Positions 1 through 11,705 of a DNA stretch of 64,000 bases are shown here, piece by piece. Source of the stretch: Pseudocercospora fijiensis CIRAD86. Taxonomy: Eukaryota; Ascomycota; Dothideomycetes; Mycosphaerellales; Mycosphaerellaceae. Under the pieces are notes generated by a model, which searched no databases, was not told the origin of the DNA, and saw only the letters and a list, made by a program, of their open reading frames with translations. Location: assembly GCF_000340215.1 (NCBI RefSeq), contig NW_006921539.1, positions 498,471 to 562,470 of the forward strand, in the 5' to 3' direction. Made by a program: the position numbers and the translations under genes. The first letter of the stretch is position 1. Every line of letters begins with the position of its first letter.

Positions 1-1052
1 ACGCGTACAAGCACGTCGAGATCAAACGCCGGCGATCCGTTTGGAAGCTTTCTATGGTCAATCTTGGTGTCGCGCAACGTAAGCTCGTATATCTGCCGTC
101 TTTGTGCGGCGTTGGGTAGGCTGATTGGGAATTTCTTGGGCATTCTTCTCAAGATGGCTTCGTCGATGTCTTGTATTCGATTCGTGGCACCCAAGATGCA
201 TATTCTCTGCATACCGCCTTGGGCTGTAGACGATGCAAGACCATCCCAATGTGTCATGAACTCAGCCTTCACCATTCCGCTCGCCTCGTGCTCTCCAGAT
301 CTGCGTTGCCCGAGGACTGCATCGATCTCATCGATGAACACGATGGCGGGCTGCAACTTCCTGGCTAGAGAAAATACTGCAGCGACCAACTTGTTGCTGT
401 CGCCATACCATTTCTCGGTGAGGGTCGAGATGTGCAGGTTGATAAAGCAGGCACCACTTTCGCGTGCGAGCGCCTTGGCAAGCATTGTCTTTCCACAGCC
501 CGGTGGCCCGTAAAGCAGCACTCCACTCGGCGCTGTCAGCAGACTGCTGTGGTTCGCGTATAGATGTGGCATAGTAAGTGGATATATCACGCTTTCCCGC
601 AGCTCTTCAATAATCTCGTCCAGGCCTCCAATATCGTTGAATGTCACGGGTATGTCACTTGGGCTCACAACCTCCATGGCTATCGACTGCTCGTACTGAT
701 TCAGTGTTAGATGCTCCTTCGGCGGCCGCTCGGCGTAACGTCTTCGATCCTCATCGTCTTCGTCGTCGTAGAAATCGTCGTCGTCGTCGTCGCCGTCGTC
801 TCTTTGATGCTTTCGGAATATCGATTGTATGTGCGACGATGCGGCCAGCTCTTTCTTCTTGGCGTCGGCCTTTGCGCCTGCTTCGGGATCCAGTCTCGAC
901 ATGATATTGCGCACGGCAAAGTATGCCATGAGTGCCTATTGCTCGCGTTAGCACCATGCTGGCAGTAGCCCAGGCGGTTGAGGTCGTACCGTCGGCACGA
1001 CCAGGGCCAACTCCTGCAGTATCTGCAGCAGTCGCTTTTCTGTGGCCCCCAT
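1..1052 (-). CDS. MSP1: Msp1/ATAD1-like mitochondrial AAA ATPase, C-terminus cut by window edge
   Basis: This is a membrane-anchored AAA ATPase that, in its family, extracts mislocalised tail-anchored proteins from the outer mitochondrial membrane. Exon 1 is 1052..990 (21 codons) and exon 2 is 935..1, open to the window edge. The 54-nt intron has GT and AG ends and a GCTAAC branch site, and splicing restores an N-terminal hydrophobic helix (ELALVVPTALMAYFAV). An acidic Asp run encoded by a CGT/GAC repeat near 770-800 precedes the ATPase domain. Walker A (GPPGCGKT) is near 505, Walker B (IVFIDEID) near 320-345, and the sensor-like GATNR motif near 195. The length so far fits the family; the missing part is the C-terminal end of the AAA domain. 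It is divergent from the thymidylate synthase gene. The assignment rests on motifs and order and is confident at family level. Confidence 0.9.
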
Positions 1053-1318
1053 ACTTGCGCCGTCCAGTCTGCGTAGATGAATAGACGGATGTTGTGTGTG
1101 ATATGAGAAGACTTTCACATGCTGCACGCGAGCGCTCGTGCGTGCTCGGCTTGATCGTGATCGTGATCGAAAGAACAGGGTGGCGCTTGCCGAAGCTCGG
1201 GTCCTATGACGCAGCCCCCTGTCTGCAGCCACACAGGCGCGTCTTTCTCGACGCGACGCGTGCAACAAACAGAATCATTCAGCTTTTCACAACGATACAC
1301 ACCTCACCGCACAACGTC
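1053..1318. promoter_or_regulatory. Bidirectional intergenic promoter between MSP1 and thymidylate synthase
   Basis: These 266 bp separate two head-to-head start codons (1052 minus and 1319 plus), so both promoters and 5' leaders must lie here or overlap the genes. The reading frame of thymidylate synthase stays open upstream to an ATG at 1094, but that extension lies in the promoter and does not look like conserved protein. No specific binding site is claimed. Confidence 0.5.
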
Positions 1319-2293
1319 ATGACAGCAGCAGAGGTGGAGGCCACGCCGGCAAGCAATGGCGAAATCAAGCCGCATGAAGAATACCAATACCTGAATCTGA
1401 TCCGGAACATTCTACAATCCGGAGAACATCGCCCCGACCGGACAGGCACTGGCACACTCTCGATCCCCTTTCCGCCTCAACATCGATATACACTGTCCAA
1501 AGCAGACGGAACACTGATCTTGCCGCTCCTCACCACCAAGCGCGTGTTCCTTCGAGCTGTCATTGCGGAACTGCTCTGGTTTGTCGCCGCTGACACCAAT
1601 GCGAAGACTCTGCAGGACCAAAATGTCCACATCTGGGACGGCAACGGGTCGAGGGAGTATCTTGACAAGCTCGGTCTCAGTCACCGCGAGGAAGGCGATC
1701 TTGGACCCGTCTATGGATTTCAGTGGAGACATTTTGGCGCTGAATACCAGGATTGTCACGCCGACTATATCGGGCAAGGCGTTGATCAGCTGGCAGAGGT
1801 GATAGAAAAGCTGAAGAGCAATCCCTACGATCGTCGCATCATCCTCAGTGCCTGGAACCCAGCAGACCTGAAGAAAATGGCACTTCCGCCATGCCATATG
1901 TTCGCACAATTCTACGTGTCCTTCCCTCCGAATGCTTGCGTCCGAGCAGATGGGTCCAAACAAGGCACACTTCACACTCTGCTATACCAGCGATCGAACG
2001 ACATGGGACTCGGGGTTCCCTTCAACATTGCATCTTACGCATTGCTAACGCACATGATCGCACGAGCAACAGATCTTGTGCCTGGGAGTCTCACGCACAC
2101 CATGGGTGATGCGCATGTCTATCTCGACCACAAGGAGGCTCTCGAGACGCAGATCCAGCGAGAGCCCAAGGATTTCCCAGTGCTCGTCATACCCAAGGAG
2201 CCAATGTGCAGCATAGATGGCTGGAAGGCAGAAGATTTCCAAATCATTGGATATGAGCCGCATAAGACGATTGCGATGAAGATGAGCGTGTAG
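1319..2293 (+). CDS. Thymidylate synthase
   Basis: It converts dUMP and methylene-tetrahydrofolate to dTMP and dihydrofolate and is essential for DNA synthesis. The protein is 324 residues from a single exon, the usual fungal size. Recognisable family signatures are RTGTGT (residues 41-46), the catalytic LPPCHM with Cys192, [20 protein letters not shown] after it, and the dUMP-binding HVYLDH motif. A longer in-frame start at 1094 would add 75 residues with no family counterpart, so the ATG at 1319, followed by MTAAEVEA, is preferred. It shares a short promoter with the divergent MSP1-like gene. Nothing is broken. The orthologue in yeast is CDC21. Confidence 0.96.
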   Translation: MTAAEVEATPASNGEIKPHEEYQYLNLIRNILQSGEHRPDRTGTGTLSIPFPPQHRYTLSKADGTLILPLLTTKRVFLRAVIAELLWFVAADTNAKTLQDQNVHIWDGNGSREYLDKLGLSHREEGDLGPVYGFQWRHFGAEYQDCHADYIGQGVDQLAEVIEKLKSNPYDRRIILSAWNPADLKKMALPPCHMFAQFYVSFPPNACVRADGSKQGTLHTLLYQRSNDMGLGVPFNIASYALLTHMIARATDLVPGSLTHTMGDAHVYLDHKEALETQIQREPKDFPVLVIPKEPMCSIDGWKAEDFQIIGYEPHKTIAMKMSV

Positions 2294-3269
2294 ATGAATG
2301 GTTCCGTTGAGTGCTACGCGAGATGAGTTGCGCAAATTTGAGGGCGAGCAAGTTCCGAGCAGCCTTGAGAACCCATGTCACTTATCACGAATCACCAGCT
2401 TTCCACCTTCCATCAAATCGCCACTGCCAAACCTGCTCCGTGCCTGTCTTCGACACAATTTCAATCGAGAGGTCGATAGAGCGGCGTCTCAAATGGCCGC
2501 GAGCCGATCTCGCCACCAGATGGTGATGCAAAGCGAGCTCTCATTCACTTGCCACGAACTAATGCCGATCTGCCGATGCACGGACCACCTTCTCCTCCAT
2601 CTACGCGCGCTTAATGAAGAAGTGGATGGGAAAGGGCCGTTTCTCGGACCCTCTGAATCCGTGGGACCATCGCATGGTGTGCGGTCGTTGATCAAGAGAA
2701 CTTTCTTCTCGTCGATGCACGAAGACTAGGTGCTGGTAGGTGTAGAAGAAAGGAGAAGCGTGCAAAGGAATTCGACACGTCTAGTCCAAACTAGTCAAAA
2801 AAAGCAAGCGATAAAGACATCCGCAACCACTATAGGACCTGGATACAGATAGTCTACCCGGATCGATCTAACGGACCACCGAACGCCAAAAGAGCCTCGC
2901 AGGAATGACTCTGGGTTTGATGATCTTGCTATGCAAGAAGTACGGCTCTGCAAGCCAGCCATTGTTGCTGTAACTTATGCTAGATCAATGATGAAGTCAT
3001 CGACTGCCTATGCTCACGAGATAGCCCAAGATGGTAACCACCGCATGAGATCTCATCAGCGGCGAGATCTCGGGATGTAATGTTTCAGAAATGGCGTGAA
3101 AACTAGACCGTATGAGCGAGCCAAAAGGCCATACCGGAAGTACCATATTATAAATTTCACATATATATATATATATATAACGAACACTCTTTCACCAAAA
3201 CTAAAATCCAAATCCCCTCCTAAAACCAAAAAAAAAAAAAAACCGCAAACATACCTACCCACGTACTCA
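2294..3269. other. Intergenic region between thymidylate synthase and the PKS
   Basis: No convincing gene is present. The open frames here lack family signatures and are interrupted on both strands. The region contains a (TA)n run at about 3160-3179 and a poly-A run at about 3228-3242, just beyond the PKS stop codon. It must hold the 3' ends of two convergent transcription units. It is also the border of the metabolite cluster on this side. Confidence 0.5.
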
Positions 3270-6200
3270 TCAAGCCCTCCTCATAAACTTCTCAATCGCC
3301 AACCCCCCAAGTTCCTCCATACTCCCCTGTCCCAAAATCTCCAAAACACTCACCTCCGTCCGAAAGACCTGTTTCCACCAAGCCCTCACCTCAATCGCGA
3401 CGAAAGAATCCATCCCCAGATCCGTCAACGACCGTGAAATTTCGAGATCCTCGGCAGGCCGGAGCAGCATTTCGAAAAGTTTCTTTCCGATCTCCGTGGC
3501 CACGAAAGTCCGCGCGCTGGGAGTTTGCAGGAGCTCGGGCTGGGATTGAGCGGCGAGTAAGAAGGACAGGAGTGCGCTGTCGGAGGAGGAGGAGGAGGAG
3601 GTTTGGGGGGTTCCTTGCGTGTGGCGGGTGTTGTGAAACACGCCCATACGCCGGTCGGTTTTCCATAGGGCTCTGCTCTCCGGGGAACTGATGGGGACGA
3701 GAGAACACATTCCCAGCACGAAATGCTCTGTGGGGACGAAGCCTTCGTCGTTGTCGTGGGCGCAAGGAGAATTGCCGATGAGGATTGCGAGATGCAGAGC
3801 TTCGAGAAGTTCGCGTTCGCGTAGTGCGTATGCCGCGCTGGCTTTGACTTTGCGAAGAAGTGTCGTGTCGTTTGCGATGTGGCCGACCTCTTCCATGGCG
3901 CCGACGTCGATCACCGAGGCGGGGAGTCCGAATTTTCTGCGATATTGTGCGAATGCGGTCATGAATGCGTTTGCGGCGTTGTAGTTGGCTTGGCCGGGTT
4001 GTCCGATTGTCGCGGACACGGAGCTGAAGAGGACGAAAAAGTCTAGCTTCTGTCCCGTGGCTCCGGCGGCGTGGTGGAGATTCCATGTACCAGTGAGCTT
4101 GGGGTCCACGGCCGCGAGCCATTCGTCGTGTGACATCCTGGCGAAGTTCTGGTCTCTCAGGACCATGGACATTTGTAAGATCCCCTTGATGGGTAATGTG
4201 GCTTGCTCCATCGCTTGCTGGACAGCATCATAGTCGGCGACGCTTCCTCTGACCACCTGCGCTGCACAGCCAGGAATGCTTTCCAGCTCAGCAATGAAGT
4301 CCTTGTCGCTCTGGGCTTGACCGGCAGAACGCGACATGAAGATGAGGTGCCGTGCGCCGTGCTCGACCATCCATGATGCGACCGCACGACCCAAGCCCCC
4401 CAGCCCTCCGATCAAGAGGTACGCAGCCTGTGGGTCGAACCGCAGTGTGTCAGTCCCAGCCTTGGGATCGTGATCATTGCTGAGGCGTAGCTCGCCATTG
4501 TGATCACGCATCTGGACGATAATCTTTCCAAGGTGCTGCCCTTTCTGCATGTAGCGGAAAGCGTCCTCGACATTGCTCGCTGGAAAGGTCTTCATCGGCT
4601 GAATGGGATTGATGTATTTTTGTCCATAGTGTTGGATCATGTCGTGCAGTAGACTGGTTTGTTAGCACAAGAACATGGCTTGAGGACGACAGCTGTGGCT
4701 TACCGACTGACCACCGATTTCTGCTTCTTGCAGAGCTCGTCGAGATCTACGCAGCAAAAGCTTCGGTTGGCGAGGAACGGAGACATGTCGAGTTTGCCGC
4801 TTCCAAGAATGTCTTTTTTCCCGATTTCGACCATTTTTCCGAATTCGGCCACGCACTGCCAGCTTGCATGCAACAGTTCTCCAGAGAGGGAATTGAGAAC
4901 CAGGTCGACACCACGCCCCTTGGTTGCCAGTTTGAGATCGCGGACGAACGAGGTATCGCGGGAGTTGAAGATGTGATCTCGAGGGATGTTGAAGGTTTTC
5001 ATGAGGTAAAGCACCTTCTCATCGTTTCCTACCGTTGCGAAGATTTCAGCGCCGACCATCTGTGCTAGCTGGATTGCTGCCAAACCAACACCCCCGCAGG
5101 CGCTGTGGATCAGGATAGACTACGAGCAGCGTGTCAGTAGAGGTCTCCGTCGCGGGTGCGAGTGTTCTTGATTACCTGGCCTTTCGTCAATCTTCCTGTG
5201 TCGAACACAGAGTAAATGGCGGTGCCATAGACACATGGCATGGTGGCTGCCTCGTCGAAGCTGAGCCCTGCAGGAATTCTTTGGCAAAGCTGGTGTGAAG
5301 TCACGACATGAGTAGAGAATGCAGGACCACCTAGCAAGAGGACGCGATCCCCAACTGCGAGATCCATAACATCCCGACCAGTACGCCGCACCACTCCAGC
5401 AGCCTCAAGCCCGAGGCCATCTTCACCGACATTGACGACACCTACAGTGCCCAGGATATCCTAGAGGAGGTCAGTAATGGACCGGTCTGGTAGTGGGCAG
5501 CGAGCATACTCTGAAGTTCAGCCCAGTACTGTAGACCTCGACTTCCACATCGTCGTCCGCTAGCGCTGCAATCGGACGCTGGAACCATTTTGTACCGGGT
5601 GTCAGTCCGAGCTTATCCACTTCCAGAGTTGTTTGTTTTTCGCCGGCTTCGACACACAGAGGCTTCAGCTCGGCCTGCAAATCAAAGGGATGATATCGCC
5701 CGACATAAACCTTGTTCTTTCGGATGGCATACTCATAGTCCGGACCGAGATCGCTTTCCACCAGACTTTTCTTGCGATTCTGCAGAAAGTGCGTGAAGAC
5801 ATCAACAACCGTATCCCATGAGTCGTTATCTTCGCGATCACATTCGCACACTGCGAGATCGACAGCCAGCTCCGACCGAACAGATCTCGCAGCACCGAGA
5901 ATCTGTGCGTAGCGTGGATCGATGCAACGCAACTGAGATGGCTTTGTCATCCACATACAACCTGCTTGTCCGATTGTAGCAATGAGGTTCTGAAATCGCT
6001 TCAGCCGTGCGTCGGAGAGATGGTCGAAATATGGCCCAGACTCGTCCAGAATGGCCAGCTGGTCGATATTGGGTGCTGGTTGGCGTTGACGGATATCGCA
6101 AACATCCACTTTGTATCCCTTGGAGCTCAAAGCATGGATGAGTTCAGTTGGCGCCATCTCCACGTCGTGCACGATTAGGGTCATGGCTCGTTCAGCGCTT

Positions 6201-9200
6201 TGCCCTGGGTGTTCTGCTTGAGGCCTGGCCACAATCGTTGCGCTGAGCTGAAACGGTGGGTTCGTATCATATACAGGGCCTTCGATGCTGGAAAAGCCTG
6301 CGTCGCTCAGCAGTGCTCTCCATAGTTCTGGTGTAATATAAGGCTCTGTGACCCGCCCGTCAGCCTCACCATTCCACCAACTGGGCATCAAGCCAAATAT
6401 ATAGTTCAACCACTTTGAGGTAGAGCAAATTTCGTGCAAGACTAATCTACCATCAGGGCGAAGCAGCTTGCGAACGTGGCCCAGGGTCGTAGTCAGATTG
6501 TCGGTCGTATGCAAAGCATTGGTTGCGATAACCAGATCATAGCTCTCTTCCTCAAAGCCTTGCTTCAACGGATCTTGGTTGATGTCTAGGGTGGCAAATT
6601 CCAGATTGGCTACATCCGGACACGATTCTTTCGCAGCCGAAATCCGACTGCTCGACACGTCTGTAAAGGTGTACTTCTGGTATGAGACAGGGCATTCTGG
6701 ACGGTTCACATCCTGTAAGATTGTCGCTGTGGTCATATCTGTACCCGCTCCAAGCTCAAGGATACGCATTGTCGGCTTCGTGTGCCCCAGGTGGCGCAGC
6801 AAGTCGGAGTGGTTGACCTGGCTGATGAAGTTGTAGAGCTCAGCCAATGTGCCATCCGATTGCAACAGCTCCAGTGCATCAGTCCTGCCGGTGAAGATGT
6901 CTTCGATGCTGCTGCGTAATGTCTCCATTGCGGCGGCCGCTACGGCCGCAGGTGTATCCGCTAGCTCGTCTTGCAAGACTCGTATACGCTGCATGAGACC
7001 TTGACGATCCGAAGACTGCCGAGTATTTGGGAAGGCTGGATTGTACGCATCAAGCCATTGGCGAAACCTGTCCAGATGGGGCAAAGTCGGATCGCTCTTG
7101 CAGTCAGCGATGGCCTGTTTCGTATGCAGCACGCAGAGTGTCGAGAGTTCGTCCAAAGAAAGCGTGTACTGAGAGCGGTCTACCGATGGCTTGATCAGAC
7201 TCGTGACTTGCATAAAGTCAATGTGTTCCCGCCATTCCAAACGAGAAGTAGTGTGTGTGTCAGGGAGCGCCTTCGACACTGTGTCCTTCAGCGGCGATAA
7301 AACCATGCCCTGGATATCAAGAACAACGGATCCGTTTGCTGTGGCTTGGATACAACCGCGCAAATTCCCGCCTGACATTAAAGCTGAGGTAGCAACAAGG
7401 TCAAGGGCAATGTCGCTACGTTTGATGCTCATATCCTCGATGCGAATGGGCAGCCAAGTCTGCAACACATCTTTGTATATGCCACGAGTGTGGGCGATGC
7501 TGGACATCTGCAGCGCAGCATCCAAGATTGTCGGATGCATGTAATATTTGCCCTGATCCTGTCCGGTGCTGCTCGGCAAATTGGCGGATGCTTCATTCCT
7601 GGTTGTTGCGGAGCGAATGTTACCAAGTCTCTGAAAATGTGGGCCATAATTAAGCCCGACTCGAGCAAAAGTGTCGTACCAGCGTCTGGAATCGACTATC
7701 CTTGCATGTTCTTGTGTAGTCGAACCCATCATGGTATGAACATCTTGGGCCCGGCCTCTCACTTGACCTGAGCAATGTTTGGTCCACACTGATCCATTCG
7801 TAGAGCTGATAACGAATTCCCACCATTCGCTATCGAGATCATCCGTCAAACGATGATGTCGGAGGGTCGTCAGAAGCTCGACGGGCCGTTCCTCGAACAG
7901 TACTAACGCAGTACGTACGGCAACCTGGCGGAAGCTAACACCATCACCGTCTCCGGCTAGCTGGCGGACAGCCTCAGCAGCCATGGCTACATAGCCGGCA
8001 ATCGGAAATACAATATCGTCTCCGACACAGTGATCACGAACCCAGCCAGCAGACGAGTCAAGGTGCAGAATGTTCCGCCAGCTGGGCTCCAACTCCGAGC
8101 TCTCCAGTGTCCTCGACCCCAACAGATCATGGTGAGGATGTGGCTTTAGCCGCCAGTTTTTACTCAGGCGCGATTCGTACCAGTAGTCGCCGCATGCGCT
8201 GTGGTCCCAGGGATAACGAGGAAGGCCCGATAGACATTTACCGCCTACTACCAAGCCAGTGAAATCGATAGCAATTCCCAGCTGATACAGTTTGCCGATA
8301 GCACTCAGAAACGTTTCGGAACTGTCGCTGGCACGGTTCATTGCGGTCACGTAAGGCGCGGCAATGCCAGCATGCGCAAGAATCTGTCGACTTGGTCCAG
8401 CCAAGGCTGCGTGTGGGCCAATCTCTAGGAACACTGCGTTACTACTGATTGGGTTGTTGATGAGGTTCTCCAAAGCAGTCCGGAAAAGGACGGGTGATTC
8501 AAGGTTCATCTGCCAGTACTTGGCATCCATGATCAGATCGTGTTCACAACTTCGTCCATTAACGCTGGAAAAGAACAGTGCCCTAGTTGGTAGTGTCCCT
8601 TCAACGAGGTTTTCGATGCTGCGACAATAGTCGTCTCCGATGTCGACCATGTGCTGAGAATGATATGCTTGGTCGACCTTGAGCGGACGGGCCAAGACTT
8701 CTGGCCTGTTGCTTCGTACGGCCTCGACAACCTGGCCCAACACATCGGCGTCGCCCGATATTGTCACACTCGTGGGTGAGTTGTCACAAGCTATTGTGAC
8801 ACCTGGACGGAGGTAAGGAACGGTCTCACTCCAGCTGAGACCAACCGCCGCCATAGCTCCTGCACGCTTGGCTTTGCGAGTGATCAGGCCCCGATGCAAG
8901 GACGCAGCCATCGCTTCGTATGATGTGAGTGCTCCGGCCGCATATGCAGCCGCGATTTCGCCACTTGAATGTCCTACTACCGCAGAGGGTCTCACGCCAA
9001 AGGAAGCGAACAAGTCCACGAGAGCGATCTGGACCGCGGTTGTCAGAGGCTGGGCGAATTCGGCAGCATAGACACGGCTTCTGCCCGACTCTTTGCACAG
9101 CTCTATTGCGATGCTCCATTCAGGAGGCTGTGGAAGCCGTTGAAGTTGTTGATCGAGGCGTGAAATTGCTGCGCGGAAAGCTGGCTGAGTGCACAGCAAA

Positions 9201-10927
9201 TGTGATCCCATGCCCGGCCACTGACTGCCCTGCCCAGTAAAAATCATGACCAGGTTGCTGGATATCTGCGGAGTCTTGACTGGTGGGCAAAACGAGAGAG
9301 TGTCCTGCGAGCGAGCCACAGCGTATGAGCGATATGGAAGGTGCTCCCGATGATTGGCCAATGTGTGTGATACATCAACATGGCAATCTGACCGATGTTG
9401 CACGTGGTGAGCATACAAGTCTCCAAGTCGGGTCACAGAGCTGATGGTAGCTCCTGAGAGAAGCAGGAGTCGCGGAACGTCCAATGTGCGCTCAAAAAAA
9501 AGTGGTTTGGAATGAGCTGCCGCCATGGTCGTTAGCCCCAGACTTGCAGCAGAGTCCAAAATAACGTGAGCATTCGAGCCACCAATGCCGAAGGAATTGA
9601 TGCTCGCTCGTTCAGCTCGGTTTTGCGGCCACGGAGTAGGCTCAGTCGGGACCGTCATGCGGTATTCGTCAAACTTGATTTCAGGGTTTGGTGTGCGAAA
9701 CTTGATATTGGGGGCAATGGTCCGCTTCTCCAGTGACATCACAACCTTGACCAGAGATGTGAGACCCGATGCACCTTCCGAGTGACCCATGTTTGGCTTG
9801 ACCGAGCCGATGTACCTTGTACGATCGGACGATCCTTGAGCGCTGAAAACACGTCCGACAGCGTTGCTCTCGATGGGATCTCCGACGGGTGTTCCAGTGC
9901 CATGGCACTCCACGAAAGTGGTCTCGGTGGGGTCCAGGTTTGCAGTGGCATAAGCATGCCTCATCATAGCCTCCTGTGCTGTTCCACTTGGGTACGAGAT
10001 ACCTGGGGTATGACCATCGTTGTTCGTGGCAGTGGCTCGAATAACCGCCCGGATTGGATTTCCATCTCGTCGAGCCGTACGTACGGGCTTGATAAAGACA
10101 GCATTAATGGCCTCGCCGCGACCGTAACCGTTTGCATCCGCGCTGAATGTCTTGCATGAGCCATCCTTCGCCAGAACGCCTTGCTCCGTCATAGCAGTCG
10201 TCATGCCAGGCGCAAGTATGAGATTGGCTCCTCCTACGAGTGCTGCATCGCAGTCTCCATGTTGGATCGCTCGGCAGGCCTCGTGAAGTGCTACGAGTGC
10301 CGCAGAACAGCCGGTTCGTATTGTCATACTTGGACCATGGAGGTCCAGCTCATAGGAGACTCGGTTTGACAACATGTAATCTCCATAGCCAGCAACCCGG
10401 TGCAGGCCGTATTGCTGCGGGTCCTTGGCGAACATCTCGCACCAGTCCTCGCCGAAGCTTCCCATATAGCATCCGATCCGGCTCCCAGCCCAGCCGACTT
10501 CGCCGGCATCCTCCAAGCATTCCCTCGCCACCTCGAGCATCATACGTTGATGTGGATCAACCCGCCTGAGCTCTGCGCGTGGTATGCTAAACATCGAGGC
10601 ATCTAGATCGCGGACATTGGCATTTTCGTCGTCAAGAAAGTAGCCGTGTTCCGTTTGTACTGTTCCTGGGTTTGCCTCTCCAACGTAGTAAGAATCGATG
10701 TTGTACCGCGAGGCAGGGACACGAGAGCGAGCATCGCCTTTGTCCAGCAAAAAGTGCCAGAAGTCTTCCGGGGTGGAAATTGCTCCTGGCAGTCGCAGAG
10801 CCATGCCACAGATGGCAATCAAATCATTCGGGTCGAGGCCCCCAGTTCGGTCTCTGCCATAACTGTGACTGTAATGCCGTCCGCTCGTATCAGCGGAGTG
10901 ATCGATGGGGCCTGTACGGCGAGCCAT
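3270..10927 (-). CDS. Highly reducing polyketide synthase (KS-AT-DH-cMT-ER-KR-ACP), fumonisin/AAL-type candidate
   Basis: An iterative type I PKS that builds a reduced, possibly C-methylated acyl chain. Four exons (10927..5510, 5460..5176, 5119..4704, 4653..3270) join in frame to 2500 residues; introns are 49, 56 and 50 nt with TACTGAC- or GCTAAC-like branch sites. Active-site residues seen: KS Cys207 (RTGCSAAL), His342, His382; AT GHSSGE with Ser654; DH His966 ([11 protein letters not shown]) and Asp1136 ([10 protein letters not shown]); cMT motif at 1391-1397; ER NADPH motif (ACGGVGLAA) near 1907; [11 protein letters not shown] near 2120 and Tyr2264; ACP Ser2456 (GMDSF). There is no thioesterase, reductase or acyltransferase after the ACP, so release needs a partner; the oxoamine synthase at 14.2 kb fits. 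The frame is open upstream to 11059, but that extension lies in tandem repeats, so the start at 10927 (MARRTG) is preferred. One cMT glycine is replaced by Asp. Confidence 0.93.
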
Positions 10928-11345
10928 GGTGAAGGAGCAGCCTGATCCAGACACTGCCCGTTGTGTGGACGATGGAGGTCGAGTTGAAGTACTGAACAAT
11001 ACGGACAGCCCATCGCTGTCGACAGCACAGTTGGCGAAGGAGCAGCCTGATCCAGGCACTGCCCGTTATATAGACGATAGAGGTCGAGTTAAAGTACTGA
11101 ACAATACGGACAGCCCATCGCTGTCAACAGCACAGTTGGCCAAGGAGCAGCCTGATGCAGACACTGCCCGTTATATAGACGATAGAGGTCGAGTTAAAGT
11201 ACTGAACAATACGGACAGCCCATCGCTGTCAACAGCATAGTTGGCGAAGGAGCAGCCTGATCCAGACACTGCTCGTGGTGGAGTTCGCGTCAAAGTACGG
11301 AACACCACGGACAGGCCATCGCTGTCGCCAGCATAGTGGCGTCCC
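10928..11345. repeat. Tandem repeat, 105-bp unit, about four copies, in the PKS promoter
   Basis: Units begin with the GAAGGAGCAGCCTGAT-like motif at about 10931, 11036, 11141 and 11246, an exact 105-bp period. The middle copies are nearly identical and the last one diverges after about 30 bp. The unit is a multiple of three, so frames stay open through it on both strands: a 35-residue peptide repeat on the plus strand (10905..11240) and an N-terminal extension of the PKS on the minus strand up to 11059. I read it as expanded promoter DNA between the PKS and the hydroxylase, not as coding sequence. Confidence 0.85.
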
Positions 11346-11705
11346 GAGACGCGAACGTCGCTGCGCGGGCACCGATCTCCGCAGTGACGGTCCCATGATC
11401 AAGCCGGACTGTCGATTTGTCTTGTCCGGCTTACGCTTCAATGCCATACCGCCGCATGGACGTGTTGTTGTCCCGACTCGGAACCTCGGACCGAGCCGTG
11501 ATGGACCGAGCCGCGGTATCCTTGGCACTGGTGACCTCCTCCCATCAACATCCGCATCCACATCCGCATCCGCATCCCGTCCTCCGACAACCTCACGGCC
11601 ACGTCTCAATCAAAAGCTCTTTCGCCTTCCAGCAGCCACCGCCATGTCCTTCATCAAGTCCACTACATGTAGTCGCGGTGCACGACTACCTCTCGAACCG
11701 ACAGT
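11346..11705. promoter_or_regulatory. Upstream region of the hydroxylase gene
   Basis: This DNA lies between the PKS-side tandem repeat and the hydroxylase start. It contains a hexanucleotide run of CATCCG/CATCCA units at about 11548-11579. Together with the repeat it forms the divergent control region of the PKS and hydroxylase. No regulator site can be named with confidence. Confidence 0.4.

Noticed and set aside
1412..1975. 187-codon minus-strand frame inside thymidylate synthase
   Set aside because: Antisense shadow of a strongly conserved gene.
2298..2729. 143-codon frame after thymidylate synthase
   Set aside because: Overlaps other frames on both strands, biased composition and no recognisable domain.
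10928..11059. Longer PKS start at 11059
   Set aside because: The extra 44 residues are the translated tandem repeat and have no counterpart in PKS N-termini; the ATG at 10927 precedes the normal lead into the KS domain.
10905..11240. Plus-strand 111-codon frame made of 35-residue repeats, as a possible secreted repeat peptide
   Set aside because: It has no signal peptide and no dibasic processing sites, and lies wholly in the tandem promoter repeat; kept only as part of the repeat finding.
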